DNA of 64,000 bases from Chloroflexota bacterium (GCA_016838895.1 JAEKNU010000014.1:17649-81648); one strand, 5' to 3'; counted from the first letter of the stretch, positions 34,339 to 43,126 are shown. The notes: generated by a model not told the origin, from the sequence alone. Translations and numbers: made by a program.

Positions 34339-35028
34339 ATGTACAAGCTGTTATTCTATCTCTTTACAGGCTACGCTTTCATCAATGTTTACATCCAAAC
34401 TGCTGAACTGCCCTGTCGGCAATTCACAACCCCAATCATGACTGGTGCGGTTGGTGTCTTTGCTTTGATCGGCTTACTCAGTAAACGCATCAAACGTAAT
34501 GAAGGGATCATCCTGATGATCGCCTGGTTGTTGGCTGCCACTGGTGATATTTTCTTTGAAAAATCCAGATTGGCTACGGACCCAGAAATTGCCGGGCAGG
34601 CTTTTATGGTGGGTGTTGGGGTTTTTCTGCTAGCCTATCTCACTTTCGGAGTAAATTTTTCCATCCTGGGTTTTCAAGCAAAGTTGCCCAAATGGGTATA
34701 TATTGGCGCTGGTGTCATCGCAGCCATCATGGGTGTCCTTGCCTATAATACCCTTAAGGTTCCCCCCGAACAAAATATGCTGGTTGTTTTCTACACAATT
34801 CAAGCAGTCATCCTGCTCTTTGGCGGTTTGCTCAGTCTGTACCGCAAGCATTACACCTTTGCCATCATTGGTATCCTCTTATTCTTCTCCGATACACTGG
34901 TTGGCATGCGTTCTTTTGGAAACCCGGACGTGGTACCAGCCTATGTCAGCACCCATATATTAATTTTTATTCTGGTCACCTATTACATTCCGATGCTTGC
35001 CAGTATTGATTATTCACTGGATGTATAA
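34339..35028 (+). CDS. YhhN/TMEM86 family membrane protein (lysoplasmalogenase-like)
   Basis: A 229-residue protein with about seven to eight membrane segments. Motifs fit the YhhN family: ATGDIFFE in the second or third segment, then a late FFSDTLVGMRSFGNP and THILIFILVTYY. Members of the family hydrolyse lysoplasmalogens or related lysolipids in the membrane. It stands alone between two terminators. The family match rests on motif memory, so another small polytopic family is possible. Confidence 0.6.
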   Translation: MYKLLFYLFTGYAFINVYIQTAELPCRQFTTPIMTGAVGVFALIGLLSKRIKRNEGIILMIAWLLAATGDIFFEKSRLATDPEIAGQAFMVGVGVFLLAYLTFGVNFSILGFQAKLPKWVYIGAGVIAAIMGVLAYNTLKVPPEQNMLVVFYTIQAVILLFGGLLSLYRKHYTFAIIGILLFFSDTLVGMRSFGNPDVVPAYVSTHILIFILVTYYIPMLASIDYSLDV

Positions 35029-35081
35029 TCAAATCCTTAACTTGCGCTATCCGTCTTATTATTCACTTGATTCCAAAAATT

Positions 35082-35108
35082 GAAGTCCAATATGGACTTC
35101 TATTTTTT
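35082..35108 (+). terminator. Rho-independent terminator after the YhhN-like gene
   Basis: GAAGTCCA and TGGACTTC form an 8-bp stem with a 3-base loop, followed by TATTTTTT. It separates this gene from the convergent hydrolase gene. Confidence 0.82.
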
Positions 35109-35177
35109 CAAAAGGAAATATCAACCATTTTCTTTTTCACGCAAAAGCTGATTTTCACAAACGCCTTTTGAATCATC

Positions 35178-36020
35178 TCAGGAATATACTTTCAAGAAGG
35201 CCAATCGGTTTTTAATAACAACATCCTTGCCTATTCCCATATAAATCAGATGGGATAAACCAGGTAATTTTATCAGTTTGGAATTTTTTATCTTTTTGTG
35301 CGTGTACATCGCATGACGATAAGGCACATTTTTATCATATGGACTATGCATAATTAACACAGGGACTGAAATCTGGTCAATATGTTTTGCTTTATGATCC
35401 ATCGTGTAAATCATTCCAGGTCCGGATGAGAACGAAAATAGCATCTCACGGTAAAAAGCTAAATCCTCATCATCCCATTGATTGAGCACCTCTTCTGGTT
35501 TAAGTGTTGAAAATCGTTTCGCAAGTGCTGTTAAATTCTTAACCTGGTTTGTATCAAATTCCCGACGCTCATTTTCCCATAGTTTCGAAATTCTTTTAGG
35601 CGACATCATGTATTTCATTCCCCAATATATTGGAGACCATTTGGATACCCATGTATTTGAAATTGCTTCTTCCATCAGTAAACAACATGTTTTGTCAGCA
35701 TATTGTCGCGCAAATTCCAACGCTGTCGGGCCACCTGCAGATGTGGCGATGACTGCTACCTTTTGTATATTAAGAAATTCCAACAAAGTATTCATTACGA
35801 TCGCCTGTTCAGCCGCTGTTTTTCCAAGATCAATTGGCGTTTTTCCATATCCGGGGCGGCTTGGAATCAATACTTGATATCCTTCTTCAATTAACTGTTT
35901 CTGCCTGATGTTAATAAAGCAGTCACCATTTCCTCCATGAATGATTAAGACAGGTTCTCCCTCTCCTTCCAATGTATATTCAATTGGACCTAAGTTTGTA
36001 TTTGCAATTTTCGAATTCAT
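35178..36020 (-). CDS. Alpha/beta hydrolase
   Basis: A 280-residue alpha/beta hydrolase without a signal peptide. The oxyanion region is IIHGGNGD, the nucleophile is Ser94 in ATSAGG (Ala in place of the first Gly of GxSxG), a late acid is in HSPYDKNVP, and the His is in GLSHLIY. The substrate is unknown. It begins 11 bases after a PadR-type repressor gene on the same strand, so it is probably under that repressor and may act on a compound that the repressor senses. Confidence 0.82.
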   Translation of the reverse strand: MNSKIANTNLGPIEYTLEGEGEPVLIIHGGNGDCFINIRQKQLIEEGYQVLIPSRPGYGKTPIDLGKTAAEQAIVMNTLLEFLNIQKVAVIATSAGGPTALEFARQYADKTCCLLMEEAISNTWVSKWSPIYWGMKYMMSPKRISKLWENERREFDTNQVKNLTALAKRFSTLKPEEVLNQWDDEDLAFYREMLFSFSSGPGMIYTMDHKAKHIDQISVPVLIMHSPYDKNVPYRHAMYTHKKIKNSKLIKLPGLSHLIYMGIGKDVVIKNRLAFLKVYS

Positions 36021-36031
36021 TTCTTTGTTCC

Positions 36032-36577
36032 CTATTCTTTATTTAAATGTTTTATTTTTTTAATGGCATCATTTGCCCAATCAATTTCGCAGGTCAGCAA
36101 TCGAATACCATTTTCTACAATCAGCTCATAGAGCAGCTGTTCTTTTCCTTCTTTGCCAAGCTGTATACTTGCAGAAACTTCATCGCTATGTAAAAAACGC
36201 AATCGTGTTGTTAATTCTTGCTTGTAATGTTCCAAATTGGTAACAATTTTTTCAGCAGCGACCCCAGATGAAAAAAATATTTGCACTAAGGATTGGTTTC
36301 GATGTGTCTGAACAGGTATTGGATTTGATAACCATTGTTGTAATTCATCTACACCATCCTCAGTGATAGTGTAGATTTTTTTATTCGGTTTTGCAGACTG
36401 AATTTCCACGCTGCTTGAAATCATCCCCATCTGTTCAAGATCCTTCAATGTACGATAAATTTGACTCTGGGTAGAAGGCCAAAAATGCTGAATTGTCTTT
36501 TCTACCTTCCTTTGTAAATCGTATCCGGTTTTTGGAGAATTGTGTAAAAAGCCAAGAATGGTGTGTTTTAGAGACAT
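36032..36577 (-). CDS. PadR family transcriptional regulator
   Basis: A 181-residue winged-helix repressor. The frame opens at 36670, but the ATG at 36577 has GGAGG seven bases before it and begins MSLKHTILGFLHNSPKTGYDL, the standard PadR start, so I use it. The winged helix covers residues about 1-85 (YRTLKDLEQMGMI) and a C-terminal helical dimerisation part follows. PadR proteins usually repress their own operon until a phenolic or other toxic ligand binds. A palindrome lies just upstream, and the hydrolase gene follows. Confidence 0.87.
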   Translation of the reverse strand: MSLKHTILGFLHNSPKTGYDLQRKVEKTIQHFWPSTQSQIYRTLKDLEQMGMISSSVEIQSAKPNKKIYTITEDGVDELQQWLSNPIPVQTHRNQSLVQIFFSSGVAAEKIVTNLEHYKQELTTRLRFLHSDEVSASIQLGKEGKEQLLYELIVENGIRLLTCEIDWANDAIKKIKHLNKE

Positions 36578-36602
36578 AAACATCCTCCCGAGAATCATTT
36601 TT

Positions 36603-36638
36603 ATATAACACCACTCATATATATCACATGTGTTATAT
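36603..36638 (-). promoter_or_regulatory. Candidate PadR operator
   Basis: Inverted repeat ATATAACAC (36603-36611) and GTGTTATAT (36630-36638), with an inner palindrome CACATGTG around 36628. It lies 26-61 bases upstream of the padR-type start, where a self-repressing operator is expected. The inner ACATGT core resembles the ATGT/ACAT half-sites of known PadR boxes. Confidence 0.6.
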
Positions 36639-36836
36639 TTAATCAAGGGATTTTTTACTATATCATTCAATAACAGATATTTTTCGAAGATTTCCCTTCA
36701 AATTTCGGGGAAATGCCATTTTCCTGCTGTGTAACACCAGAAATGAAAAGGTTTGATAAGCAGTAAAACAAAACTGCGTTTATAATTTCTTTACCAAAGA
36801 TAAATTGACGATATGGTTAATATCGGGGAACATCAT

Positions 36837-37280
36837 ATGAAATATCGATTAATTCAAAAAGCTGAGTTGGATAAACTTTTGCTGTTATATCAACATCTTA
36901 ACCCGCATGATCCGCAAGTGGACAAGGATACATACATGGATGTATGGCGTCAATTCATGGATGATCCAAAGATTTCATGTATTGTTGCCGAAGAGGATGG
37001 CATTCTGATCGCTTCCTGCACGTTGATTATTGTGCCCAATCTCACCCGCGGCGGCCGACCCTATGGCCTCATCGAAAATGTGGTTACCCATGCCGACTAT
37101 CGTAATCGCGGAATCGGCAAGCAAATCTTACATTATGCTCTTGATCTGGCCTGGAAAGAGGATTCCTACAAAGTCATGCTGCTTACCAGTCGGAAAGATG
37201 AAAAGATAATGCAGTTTTATGAAAGCGCTGGTTTCCTACGTGGTGTTAAAACCGGTTTTGTTGCCAAACCTGAAGTATAA
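36837..37280 (+). CDS. GNAT family N-acetyltransferase
   Basis: A 147-residue acetyltransferase. The ATG at 36837 has GGGGAA seven bases upstream, so I prefer it to the earlier start at 36813. The acetyl-CoA pyrophosphate motif is RNRGIGKQIL, preceded by the strand IENVVTHADY; a C-terminal FYESAGF completes the fold. The substrate is unknown. It begins a plus-strand run of small genes that extends to about 41.9 kb. Confidence 0.85.
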   Translation: MKYRLIQKAELDKLLLLYQHLNPHDPQVDKDTYMDVWRQFMDDPKISCIVAEEDGILIASCTLIIVPNLTRGGRPYGLIENVVTHADYRNRGIGKQILHYALDLAWKEDSYKVMLLTSRKDEKIMQFYESAGFLRGVKTGFVAKPEV

Positions 37281-37298
37281 AATACTCGGAGATCGAAT

Positions 37299-37685
37299 AT
37301 GAATGCATTATTGCTGATTAGTTACATTGTTTTTATCTGGTTTGTTTTACTCCATACGCTTGAAGAAATTGCCTGCGATATTATGGAAACTCAAATCGGA
37401 CATATTCACATGACCCGCAACAAGTACCTCCTGGGTGTGGCTGCTATCTCCACCCTGAATTTGACCACCCTCTCGTTACTTATCCTCAATATCCGGATTG
37501 GTGCATACCTGGGATTATTCTGCACTGCTGTTTTCGGTATATTTCAAGCCATTGTCCATACCGTTGGTTATTTTAAAGAACACCGAAAATGTCGTGGCTT
37601 AGGTGCAGGATTTTACTCTGCCATTCCACTTGCAGTTATTGGCTTGATCACTTTTCTGCAACTATTAAATATTATCATCAATTAA
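37299..37685 (+). CDS. HXXEE domain membrane protein
   Basis: A 128-residue integral membrane protein with about four hydrophobic segments. The first segment ends in HTLEE (His19, Glu22, Glu23), the motif that names the HXXEE family, and a second histidine lies in AIVHTVGY. The family has no established function; the conserved acid and His residues in membrane context hint at a metal or proton role. It starts 18 bases after the acetyltransferase gene. Confidence 0.75.
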   Translation: MNALLLISYIVFIWFVLLHTLEEIACDIMETQIGHIHMTRNKYLLGVAAISTLNLTTLSLLILNIRIGAYLGLFCTAVFGIFQAIVHTVGYFKEHRKCRGLGAGFYSAIPLAVIGLITFLQLLNIIIN

Positions 37686-37773
37686 CCTGATGACCGATTG
37701 ACATTTATGGGGATATTCGCGTACAAATAACCAACCACATTTCGCCAATCCATTTTGGCAAAGGAAATCAATT

Positions 37774-38094
37774 ATGATCAGTCGTATATGGCATGGCTGG
37801 ACAAGCTCTGAAAACGCAGATACCTATGAAGCCTTGTTAGGTGAAGAAATTTTTGTTGGTATCCTGAATCGCGAAATCCCGGGATTCATTGATATTCAAT
37901 TATTGCGTCGTAAAGTAGAAAACGAAGTCGAATTCATCACCATCATGCGCTTTGCTTCTCTGGATGCTGTCATTGAGTTTGCCGGTGAGGATTACGAGGC
38001 TTCCGTTGTTCCACCCAAAGCCCGCACCGTTCTTTCTCGTTTTGATCAGCGCTCACAGCATTATGAAATCATTTCAGAGAAAAAAGCCAAATAA
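37774..38094 (+). CDS. Antibiotic biosynthesis monooxygenase (ABM)-like protein
   Basis: A 106-residue protein with the small ferredoxin-like dimeric fold of ABM proteins: RIWHGWTSSENADTYEALL at the start, GFIDIQLLRR in the middle and a closing VLSRFDQRSQHYEII. Members oxidise quinols or other compounds or have unknown roles. AAGGAAA precedes the ATG. It is followed by an alpha/beta hydrolase gene 20 bases downstream, so they are probably cotranscribed. Confidence 0.75.
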   Translation: MISRIWHGWTSSENADTYEALLGEEIFVGILNREIPGFIDIQLLRRKVENEVEFITIMRFASLDAVIEFAGEDYEASVVPPKARTVLSRFDQRSQHYEIISEKKAK

Positions 38095-38114
38095 AATCTT
38101 TTTGTGAGGGTTCC

Positions 38115-38921
38115 ATGGGGCAAGAAATACATTTTGAGTTAATCAATCCACAAAATACCCGGGCGCCATGGCTGATCATGGTGCACGGCTTCACTCATAA
38201 CAGCGGCTATTTCACAGCGCAAATCCCTGTTTTCCAACATAACTATCGCCTGTGTTTGGTCGACTTGCGCGGACATGGAAAATCTGGTGATGTACCTGGT
38301 CCATTCGGGGTGGAAGAATACGCTGATGACCTCTTCGATGTGCTGGATAAAGCCAAAATAGATCAGGCACATTTCTGGGGAACCCATACCGGATCGGCCA
38401 TCGCCCTGATTATGGCATTACGCCAACCTGAACGCTTCAAGTCGTTGATACTGGAGGGTACTTTTTTACCTGGTTTCCCCATGCCGCGTGTGGGTGAATT
38501 GATCAATCGTGCCCGTAAAATTGCAAAAGAAAATGGCATCCCTAATGCTCGCGAGGACTGGTTTAATCATGCTGATTGGTTTGATGTGATACGTGCCAAT
38601 CCGAATCAATGTCGGGCTGCAGCTCACCATCAATTGGTTGATGACTTCGAAGGCGCTCCCTGGTTATCAGACCTTCCGGCCTTGGCAGTCACTCCCGCGG
38701 CGAATTTTCTGAATGAAATTCACATGCCTGTTTTGGTTTATAACGGCGAACATGATCTCCCTGATTTCAAGCAAGCTGCCAATTTTCTGAAAGCAAACCT
38801 GCCTAATGTTCAGCAGGCGATCATTCCAAATGGCGGTGGATTCCCTGCATGGGAGTATCCCGACACCGTAAATAAGCTGGTAAAATCATATTTATATCAA
38901 CTTCAAGGGGAATACGAATGA
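38115..38921 (+). CDS. Alpha/beta hydrolase-like protein with unusual nucleophile elbow
   Basis: A 268-residue alpha/beta hydrolase fold protein. It has the oxyanion strand IMVHGFTHN and RGHGKSG, but the nucleophile elbow reads GTHTG (89-93), so His91 stands where Ser is expected. A late acid-like site is YNGEHDLPD. Either the protein is not a normal serine hydrolase, or Ser94 one turn later takes part. Its stop overlaps the next gene by 4 bases (ATGA). Cotranscription with an ABM-like protein and an acetyltransferase gives no clear function. Confidence 0.75.
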   Translation: MGQEIHFELINPQNTRAPWLIMVHGFTHNSGYFTAQIPVFQHNYRLCLVDLRGHGKSGDVPGPFGVEEYADDLFDVLDKAKIDQAHFWGTHTGSAIALIMALRQPERFKSLILEGTFLPGFPMPRVGELINRARKIAKENGIPNAREDWFNHADWFDVIRANPNQCRAAAHHQLVDDFEGAPWLSDLPALAVTPAANFLNEIHMPVLVYNGEHDLPDFKQAANFLKANLPNVQQAIIPNGGGFPAWEYPDTVNKLVKSYLYQLQGEYE

Positions 38922-39658
38922 TCACTGCCATTGAAGAATGTTCATTAAACGCCTGGCCGGCATTGCAAACCCGGTTCTACGACGGCTGGGTGCTGCGCTT
39001 TGCCGACGGTTACACCAGACGCGCCAATTCAGTCAATGCCCTTTTCCCATCCAGCCTGGATCTATCCGAGAAAATCACGGCCTGTGAAGAAATCTACCGC
39101 AAGCGAAACCTGCCCGTCGTGTATAAAATGACACCGGCTGTGCAGCCCGGCGACCTTGACGGTCAACTCGCGGCGCGCGGCTATGAGATCAATGCCCTCA
39201 CCAGTGTACAGACACTTTCACTAATTGAAAACGATTTTCATCAATCACCACAAGTGACACTGGAAGACAATTTATCTGAGGGTTGGTTGAATGATTTTTG
39301 TCGTTTGAGCAGCGTTAGCGAAAGTCAAAGAAAAACCCTGCAAAATATACTGCAAAATATACTTCCACACCACAGCTTTGTCTCCCTCAAAACAGATGGC
39401 AAATGTGTTGCCTGTGGTATGGGCGTGCTGGAAAATAAGACCATCGGGCTGTATGAGATCGTCACGGATGAAGCCTTTCGTGGTCGTGGCTACGGCCAAA
39501 AAATCGTAAAAAGTATCTTAGCCTGGGGTAAAAACAATGGAGCGCAAACCTCTTACTTGCAAGTCATGTGTAACAATCCGCCCGCTCTGCGCCTTTATCA
39601 AAAAATTGGGTATAAAGAACAATATCAATACTGGTATCGCATAAAAAAACCAATATAA
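38918..39658 (+). CDS. GNAT family N-acetyltransferase
   Basis: A 246-residue acetyltransferase with an extra N-terminal half. Residues about 1-120 (WPALQTRFYDGWVLRFADGYTRRANSVN) form a recognisable N-terminal part found in a subgroup of GNAT proteins; the C-terminal domain has the acetyl-CoA motif FRGRGYGQKI and NPPALRLYQKIGY. The start overlaps the preceding hydrolase-like gene by ATGA. The substrate is unknown. Confidence 0.85.
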   Translation: MITAIEECSLNAWPALQTRFYDGWVLRFADGYTRRANSVNALFPSSLDLSEKITACEEIYRKRNLPVVYKMTPAVQPGDLDGQLAARGYEINALTSVQTLSLIENDFHQSPQVTLEDNLSEGWLNDFCRLSSVSESQRKTLQNILQNILPHHSFVSLKTDGKCVACGMGVLENKTIGLYEIVTDEAFRGRGYGQKIVKSILAWGKNNGAQTSYLQVMCNNPPALRLYQKIGYKEQYQYWYRIKKPI

Positions 39659-39769
39659 AATAAGCGTACCCATTTTTCAAAAGTAGATATGCAATACGGT
39701 TCAGAGAGCGGTTTCTACTCAACTTTGCTGGCCAACCTGATTAAATAACCTCATAAAAAGGATTAACCA

Positions 39770-40606
39770 ATGAATCATCCAATTGAATTAATGAATTTGT
39801 TTTGGACAACTGCCGGTATTTTCCCGGGCCAGGCTGAAATCAGTCGCTTTGATTTTATTGACAGAGTTGCCGCAACTGCCAATGCCGGCTTCAAAGGCAT
39901 TGGGATCTGGCATGCCGATCTGGAGCATATCCTGCAGTTTCACACCCTGAAAGGCATGAAAAGAATTCTAGATGATCATGGTATAAAATACGTCGAACTG
40001 GAATTCCTCAATGATTGGTTTCTGGAGGGTGCCAGGAAGGACGAATCTGATAGCCGCAAGAAGAGGCTGTTTGAAGCCTCTCAAGTTTTGCATGCCAAAC
40101 ATGTGAAAATCGGCGATTTTTACAGCTCGGTTGCTCCGATGAACAAAATCATTGATGCCTTTGGCTCATTGTGCGCAGAGGCCAAACAATACAATGCAAC
40201 CATCGGGTTTGAGATCATGGTCTGCTCGATGATCAATCAGCTTGGCGAAGCTATCAATATGGTTGAGAAAGCCAATGTGGAAAATGGTGGATTGATTCTC
40301 GATATTTATCAGGTCGCAAATCTGGGCATGACCTATGAAGAGATCAGCCGTATCCCCCTCAAACACCTGATCAACGTGGAACTCAATGATGGCACCCTAC
40401 CGGATAATCCTAATCATGACCCATCCAACCGCTGCTTTTGTGGGGATGGTGAATATGATATTCACGGATTCATTTACTGCATTCAGCAAATGGGATACGC
40501 TGGCCCCTGGGCCGTCGAAGTCATATCCGAAAGTCTTTGCAAATTACCATTGAATGAAATGAGTACCAGATCCTATACGACTACCCTGGCACAATTTAGA
40601 TCATAA
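39770..40606 (+). CDS. Sugar phosphate isomerase/epimerase-like TIM-barrel protein
   Basis: A 278-residue protein of the xylose-isomerase-like / AP endonuclease 2 TIM-barrel group. Candidate metal ligands are Glu in IGFEIMVCS, Asp in LILDIYQV, His/Asp in NVELNDG and Glu in WAVEVIS. The family includes inosose dehydratase and keto-sugar epimerases. It stands 111 bases from its upstream neighbour and has its own AAAAGGA ribosome site. The substrate cannot be told. Confidence 0.8.
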   Translation: MNHPIELMNLFWTTAGIFPGQAEISRFDFIDRVAATANAGFKGIGIWHADLEHILQFHTLKGMKRILDDHGIKYVELEFLNDWFLEGARKDESDSRKKRLFEASQVLHAKHVKIGDFYSSVAPMNKIIDAFGSLCAEAKQYNATIGFEIMVCSMINQLGEAINMVEKANVENGGLILDIYQVANLGMTYEEISRIPLKHLINVELNDGTLPDNPNHDPSNRCFCGDGEYDIHGFIYCIQQMGYAGPWAVEVISESLCKLPLNEMSTRSYTTTLAQFRS

Positions 40607-40625
40607 CTTTCTTTAAGGACAAATC

Positions 40626-41180
40626 ATGTTAAATAAATTTTCCAATCGTCTTTATGCTTCAGCCAAAGGCTGGGGGATTCTCGCGCTGATCGTCGGCTTT
40701 GTACTATTCTTCAGTATTACCTTGTCTTTATTGCCCACAGTCATTCCTGCCTCCGAAACGATGGTCTCGCTGGATGACCCTGTTTTTTATACCCCCGAGC
40801 AGGTCTTCTCCATCCTTGGCGATTGGGAAGCAACCGGACGCATCCAGCAGCTCTGGTTCCACATGACCTGGGACGTGATTGTCCCCGTCTGGTCCTTCCT
40901 GATCATAGGCCTTTCCAGTTCATGGCTGCTCATGCGTGGGTTTACGCCTGACAATAAATGGCGAAAATTAAACCTGGTTGCCTTCGTTTCTGCTTTTGAC
41001 CTGCTGGAAAATTTCAGCCTGGCCGCGCTGATCCTTGTTTATCCAGCGCAACCTGCCTGGCTGGCGTGGCTCAAGACCGGCTTTACCATGACGAAGTACG
41101 CCTGTGGCGTGCTGATTATTGGGGTATTGCTGGTTGGGTTGATCGGGGCGGTAAGGAATAAGTTCAGGGTATTGGTATAA
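40626..41180 (+). CDS. Hypothetical membrane protein
   Basis: A 184-residue protein with four clear hydrophobic segments (about 17-36, 78-100, 110-135 and 145-175). I do not recognise a family. It starts 19 bases after the TIM-barrel gene with AAGGA upstream, so the two may be one unit. GC content is a little above its neighbours. No charged catalytic pattern stands out. Confidence 0.7.
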   Translation: MLNKFSNRLYASAKGWGILALIVGFVLFFSITLSLLPTVIPASETMVSLDDPVFYTPEQVFSILGDWEATGRIQQLWFHMTWDVIVPVWSFLIIGLSSSWLLMRGFTPDNKWRKLNLVAFVSAFDLLENFSLAALILVYPAQPAWLAWLKTGFTMTKYACGVLIIGVLLVGLIGAVRNKFRVLV

Positions 41181-41243
41181 GTACAACTTTTTTCTCCATT
41201 ACAGATCTGGTTACATTATGTATAATTGAATCAGAGGAATCGT

Positions 41244-41543
41244 ATGGATATTCATCAGATAAGAGCGTTCACACCTCAAATACAGGCTATCGCTAAAAAA
41301 CATGGTATCACTTCTGTGTATCTATTTGGTTCTGTTGCCAAATTAACGACGACACAATCCAGCGATGTTGACTTTCTGGTAAAAATGGATGACGGTGCTT
41401 CTTTATTCGGTATGGCAGGTTTCCTGTATGAATGTGAAAAACTTCTCGGTGTACCGGTTGATGTTATTCCATACTCATTATTAAACGATATTGATGACAG
41501 GGATTTCGCAACAAATATCCAAAAAGACGCTGTAATGCTATGA
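41244..41543 (+). CDS. mntA: MntA-type nucleotidyltransferase antitoxin
   Basis: A 99-residue minimal nucleotidyltransferase. The frame opens at a TTG at 41226, but the ATG at 41244 has AGAGGA at the right distance, so I use it. The catalytic pattern is GS-X10-DxD: Gly29-Ser30 and Asp41/Asp43 in SSDVDFLV. MntA antitoxins attach AMP to the partner HepT toxin and silence it. The stop overlaps the HepT start by ATGA, which is the usual layout of this toxin-antitoxin type. Confidence 0.88.
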   Translation: MDIHQIRAFTPQIQAIAKKHGITSVYLFGSVAKLTTTQSSDVDFLVKMDDGASLFGMAGFLYECEKLLGVPVDVIPYSLLNDIDDRDFATNIQKDAVML

Positions 41544-41863
41544 AAGAGACACAAAAGTTAATACAGGATATGGTATCTGCAATAAATATCATCTTGGAAT
41601 ATGACATTGATACATATGATCATTTTCTCAGGGATGAGAAAACACAGGATGCCATCATGTATCGATTAATAATTTTAGGAGAAGCAGCCAATCAAATCCC
41701 TGATGAATTGCAGGAAAGTCACCCTGAAATTCCCTGGTCATCTATGATTGGTACAAGAAACGTCATTGTACATGGATATGATCAGGTCAAATTGCAGATT
41801 GTTTGGGATATTATTCAAAACAATTTACCAGCACTAAAGGTGTCTTTAGAAATTTTCTTATAA
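41540..41863 (+). CDS. hepT: HepT-type HEPN toxin (DUF86)
   Basis: A 107-residue helical HEPN protein. The RNase motif RX4HXY is intact: Arg73, His78 and Tyr80 in TRNVIVHGYD. HepT toxins cut RNA, and their motif tyrosine is the target of AMP addition by MntA. The complete motif and a complete antitoxin gene suggest a working system. It is the second gene of a two-gene unit. Confidence 0.88.
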   Translation: MKETQKLIQDMVSAINIILEYDIDTYDHFLRDEKTQDAIMYRLIILGEAANQIPDELQESHPEIPWSSMIGTRNVIVHGYDQVKLQIVWDIIQNNLPALKVSLEIFL

Positions 41864-41943
41864 ACACAACAAATCTCACACAATGTGGGGAGCAAATTCA
41901 ATGGTGCTACAGACACATTCAGAAAGATACATAATTTCAAACA

Positions 41944-42519
41944 ATGGCGATCAATTACTCATCAATATACCTGGAATTAAAAAAATGGGTCATTACATTT
42001 TCAATTATAATATTCCTTTATTTTTGTTATAGAACCTTTCGGGGTTTGCAAAGGTTTAATAATTATCCATCATTGTATCCAGATTTTGAATATAGATTGT
42101 TTTTCGTTGCCATACCCCTCGCATATTATTTCCTGTTTCTCTTATTCATCATTCTCTGGCAATTTACCGCAAAAGAATTTCTCCTCCTTACTCCCGATGC
42201 AATCATATACCAGTACACAATTTTTGGTATTGGTATTAAAAAAATATATATTGCAACAAAGATCACTGACCTGAAAATTAATGAAAAGAAATTCAGAAAA
42301 TATGATGGAAGATGGAATCCATTGAAAAGATTAGATTATTCATGTGATACCATAGGGGGTGCCATTGGTATCACATACGAAAACCGTTTCGTTCATTTAT
42401 GTATATATTTAAATCAAAATGAAGCTAGGAAAATCATTGTGGAAATTATTGATTGGTATGGTACAACCAAAATAATTGAAAAACATCTTCTCACTTCCCC
42501 AACACCACCGCCCGACTGA
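41944..42519 (+). CDS. Hypothetical membrane protein with C-terminal PH-like part
   Basis: A 191-residue protein with two membrane segments (about 13-32 and 50-72) and a soluble C-terminal part whose alternating strands (AKEFLLLTPDAIIYQYTIFG, then IKKIYIATKITDLKI) look like a bacterial PH-type domain. I do not recognise a named family. The coding sequence is AT-rich compared with its neighbours and lies next to a toxin-antitoxin pair, which may point to acquired DNA. Its last 29 bases overlap the convergent methyltransferase gene. Confidence 0.65.
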   Translation: MAINYSSIYLELKKWVITFSIIIFLYFCYRTFRGLQRFNNYPSLYPDFEYRLFFVAIPLAYYFLFLLFIILWQFTAKEFLLLTPDAIIYQYTIFGIGIKKIYIATKITDLKINEKKFRKYDGRWNPLKRLDYSCDTIGGAIGITYENRFVHLCIYLNQNEARKIIVEIIDWYGTTKIIEKHLLTSPTPPPD

Positions 42520-43060
42520 AAAACACTTTTGGTCGGGCGATTTCCTTAAATCCAAAGTCTTTCGCCAATGCCACGGTGCGTTCAAACCCCTTGCCTGTTA
42601 CATGAATGTGCGGCTCGACCAGCAGGAATTGACCGCCTGTTTTCAGGGCATCATAGATCTCCTGCAAGAATGCCTCCTGATTTCTCACCTCATGCACCAT
42701 CCAGAAAGCTACCGCAAAATCAATCGCTTCAGCAATGCCAATTCTTTCCGCGCTGCATAAATGCGGTTCAACGCGTTCCATGACACCCGCTTTCTCTGCG
42801 CGCTTGCCCAGCCCAGCCAGCATCACTTCCGACAAATCCGCTCCAATCACTTTGCCATGCTCACCCACCATCTCGGCCATGGGCAAACTCAGATAGCCCA
42901 TCCCGCAGCCCACATCCAGGACCACGTCCCCGGATTTAACCAAACCGGCCAGCATTTTCTTTGGATTTTGCAGCGCGTTTCGTACTGGGTTATCAAAGGT
43001 AAACAACAGCCAGGGCGGGCAGGTATAGGGTTCTTGCTTCAGGTTGGGTTGATTTTTCAT
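42491..43060 (-). CDS. Class I SAM-dependent methyltransferase
   Basis: A 189-residue methyltransferase. The SAM motif is VVLDVGCGMGYLSLPMAE, followed by the acidic strand end VIGADLSEVML, and motif IV-like DFAVAFWMVHEV. The N-terminal CPPWLLFTFDNPVRN is a familiar start for a group of small methyltransferases found next to MarR or ArsR regulators. A MarR-type operator lies 25-42 bases upstream, the same sequence as before the MarR gene. The methyl acceptor is unknown. Confidence 0.85.
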   Translation of the reverse strand: MKNQPNLKQEPYTCPPWLLFTFDNPVRNALQNPKKMLAGLVKSGDVVLDVGCGMGYLSLPMAEMVGEHGKVIGADLSEVMLAGLGKRAEKAGVMERVEPHLCSAERIGIAEAIDFAVAFWMVHEVRNQEAFLQEIYDALKTGGQFLLVEPHIHVTGKGFERTVALAKDFGFKEIARPKVFFSRAVVLGK

Positions 43061-43084
43061 AATAATTTCTCCAATTTATATTAT

Positions 43085-43102
43085 TTAGTTTGTTCTAACT
43101 AA
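43085..43102 (-). promoter_or_regulatory. MarR-type operator upstream of the methyltransferase gene
   Basis: TTAGTTTGTTCTAACTAA, a partly palindromic 18-mer matching the site at 43555-43572 at 16 of 18 positions. Its place just before the methyltransferase start suggests that the neighbouring MarR protein controls this gene too. Confidence 0.72.
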
Positions 43103-43126
43103 CTTCCTAAGTAAATAAAAAAGCAG

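Noticed and set aside
41944..42519. Reading the AT-rich membrane protein as a third toxin-antitoxin component
   Set aside because: It is 80 bases away with no overlap, and MntA/HepT systems need only two genes.
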